NCBI GenBank assembly: GCA_011049795.1
Contig: DRHD01000287.1
Coordinates: 1-5,467, forward strand
Direction: 5' to 3'
DNA: 5,467 nucleotides
From: Porticoccus sp.
Lineage (GTDB): Bacteria > Pseudomonadota > Gammaproteobacteria > Pseudomonadales > Porticoccaceae
Shown here: piece by piece, positions 4,667-5,467 of the stretch
Position numbering within the stretch: position 1 is the first letter of the stretch
Layout: the number at the start of each line of letters is the position of its first letter
The notes under the pieces: generated by a model
Told to the model about the DNA's origin: nothing
The model's input: only the letters and a program-made list of their open reading frames with translations
The model's database searches: none
Made by a program: the position numbers and the translations under genes

Positions 4667-5467
4667 TCAAAGCCCTCTTCTCAACGCCTCCACACAACCA
4701 CGTAAACCTGGGTGCTCAGCGAGAACGATAGCCAAGGGTATTTCAGCACAAATTTCGCTGAAGCGGCCTTTGCTCTCGAACCGTTGCCGAAACATTCCCT
4801 CATCTAAGAGACCCAGTAGTTTTGGCACAATACCTCCCGAGATATAAACCCCATCGGTGGCTCCCATCATTAGAGCAACATCACCCGCTACCGAGCCCAG
4901 AATGGCGCAAAAATCGTTCACCGCCTGCTGGCAATAGCCATCTCCAGCTTCAGCACCAGCGCTAATGTCTGGCGCCGTCAGCTCTCGCTCATAGCCATCG
5001 ATACGAGTGTTAGCCCAGTATAAGTTAGCGAGCCCCATACCCGACAAAACTCGCTCTACCGAAACACGGTCATAGCGTTGCCAGAGTTCCTTTAGTAAGT
5101 CCGCTTCATGCTCATCTATAGGTGCAAAAGCGACATGCCCTGCCTCGGAAGGTAAAATCCCGCCATCCGGCATCATCGCAGACACGCCCAGCCCAGTACC
5201 GGGACCTACTACCGCTTTTACTTGCTGCCCTTTGGGCCGTGCACTTCCAATCCAACGTATTTCGGACTCGGGCAAACCATTAATACTGAGAACCTGAGCG
5301 CTAAAATCATTGATAACTGATACCGACACAGCTAAAGATTGTTGCAACTCGGCACGACTAAATGCCCAATGGTTATTGGGAAGATCTATCCAATCAGATT
5401 CCACCGGACCGGCTACCGCCAGACAAATCTTATCGACTGTTTCAACATACCCCCGCTCCATATAGGC
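4667..5467 (-). CDS. glk: Glucokinase, partial (N-terminus beyond the window)
   Basis: Glucokinase phosphorylates glucose to glucose-6-phosphate with ATP in the cytosol and feeds glycolysis. The frame is open from the stop (TCA at 4667-4669 on the plus strand) to the window edge, 266 residues. The Met at 5461 is internal, so about 45-50 residues including the N-terminal DxGGTN phosphate loop lie outside. Counting from that Met, the PF02685-type landmarks are all present in order: VINDFSAQ (49-56, N51/D52, equivalent to the catalytic Asp100 of E. coli Glk), the GPGTGLGVS glycine loop (86-94), SEAGHVAFAP (105-114, E106/H109), VERVLSG (135-141, E136, sugar-binding Glu), ISGGIVP (207-213) and KGRFSE (231-236). 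The C-terminal AEHPGLRG matches the HDNPGLLG of the E. coli enzyme. It converges on the toxin operon, and nothing suggests damage in the visible part. Confidence 0.95.
   Translation of the reverse strand, partial: AYMERGYVETVDKICLAVAGPVESDWIDLPNNHWAFSRAELQQSLAVSVSVINDFSAQVLSINGLPESEIRWIGSARPKGQQVKAVVGPGTGLGVSAMMPDGGILPSEAGHVAFAPIDEHEADLLKELWQRYDRVSVERVLSGMGLANLYWANTRIDGYERELTAPDISAGAEAGDGYCQQAVNDFCAILGSVAGDVALMMGATDGVYISGGIVPKLLGLLDEGMFRQRFESKGRFSEICAEIPLAIVLAEHPGLRGCVEALRRGL

Overview
The window looks like chromosomal DNA of a gammaproteobacterium with moderate GC, probably aquatic. That guess rests on the E. coli-like glucokinase, the purine-rich Shine-Dalgarno sites about 7 nt from the starts, and the style of the toxin-antitoxin and repeat debris. 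Nothing here fixes the genus.

Region 1 (1-2420, + strand) is a tight co-directional cluster with gaps of 10 to about 30 nt. It holds a cytosolic beta-propeller-like protein, a 43-codon stub of an NAD(P)-binding SDR/NmrA-type protein that stops just after its first beta-alpha-beta unit, a secreted NTF2/SnoaL-like protein, and a helical protein that faintly resembles a hemerythrin (HHE) domain. None can be given a firm function. The set looks like a small uncharacterised operon that has lost its dehydrogenase-like member.

Region 2 (2421-2803) has no intact gene but is not empty. On the minus strand it carries the C-terminal ~70 codons of a HipB-type Xre antitoxin with no HTH part and no HipA partner. 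This fragment runs into a 19-bp perfect inverted repeat with a 29-nt spacer, which I read as a small non-autonomous mobile element. An 8-8-8 palindrome follows, sitting just ahead of the next operon like an operator.

Region 3 (2804-4471, + strand) is an AbiE-like (type IV) toxin-antitoxin operon. The antitoxin gene is AbiEi/DUF6088-like at its N-terminus with an extended C-terminal half, and it is frameshifted by one base near 3667-3692. The frameshift lies at a canonical A-AAA-AAC heptamer followed 9 nt later by a small hairpin, so decay and programmed -1 frameshifting are both possible. The downstream AbiEii-like nucleotidyltransferase keeps the family layout, but its signature reads S-E-V-L-D-F-D instead of the usual S-E-D-L-D, so a metal-binding Asp appears to be lost. 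The simplest reading is a toxin disarmed by a point mutation, after which the antitoxin was free to decay.

Region 4 (4472-5467) is a ~195-bp spacer with no recognisable gene, then the convergent 3' five-sixths of glucokinase (glk, minus strand), whose N-terminus lies beyond the window. The segment between the first operon and glk therefore looks like an accessory patch of toxin-antitoxin remnants and a mobile repeat inserted between housekeeping-type genes.
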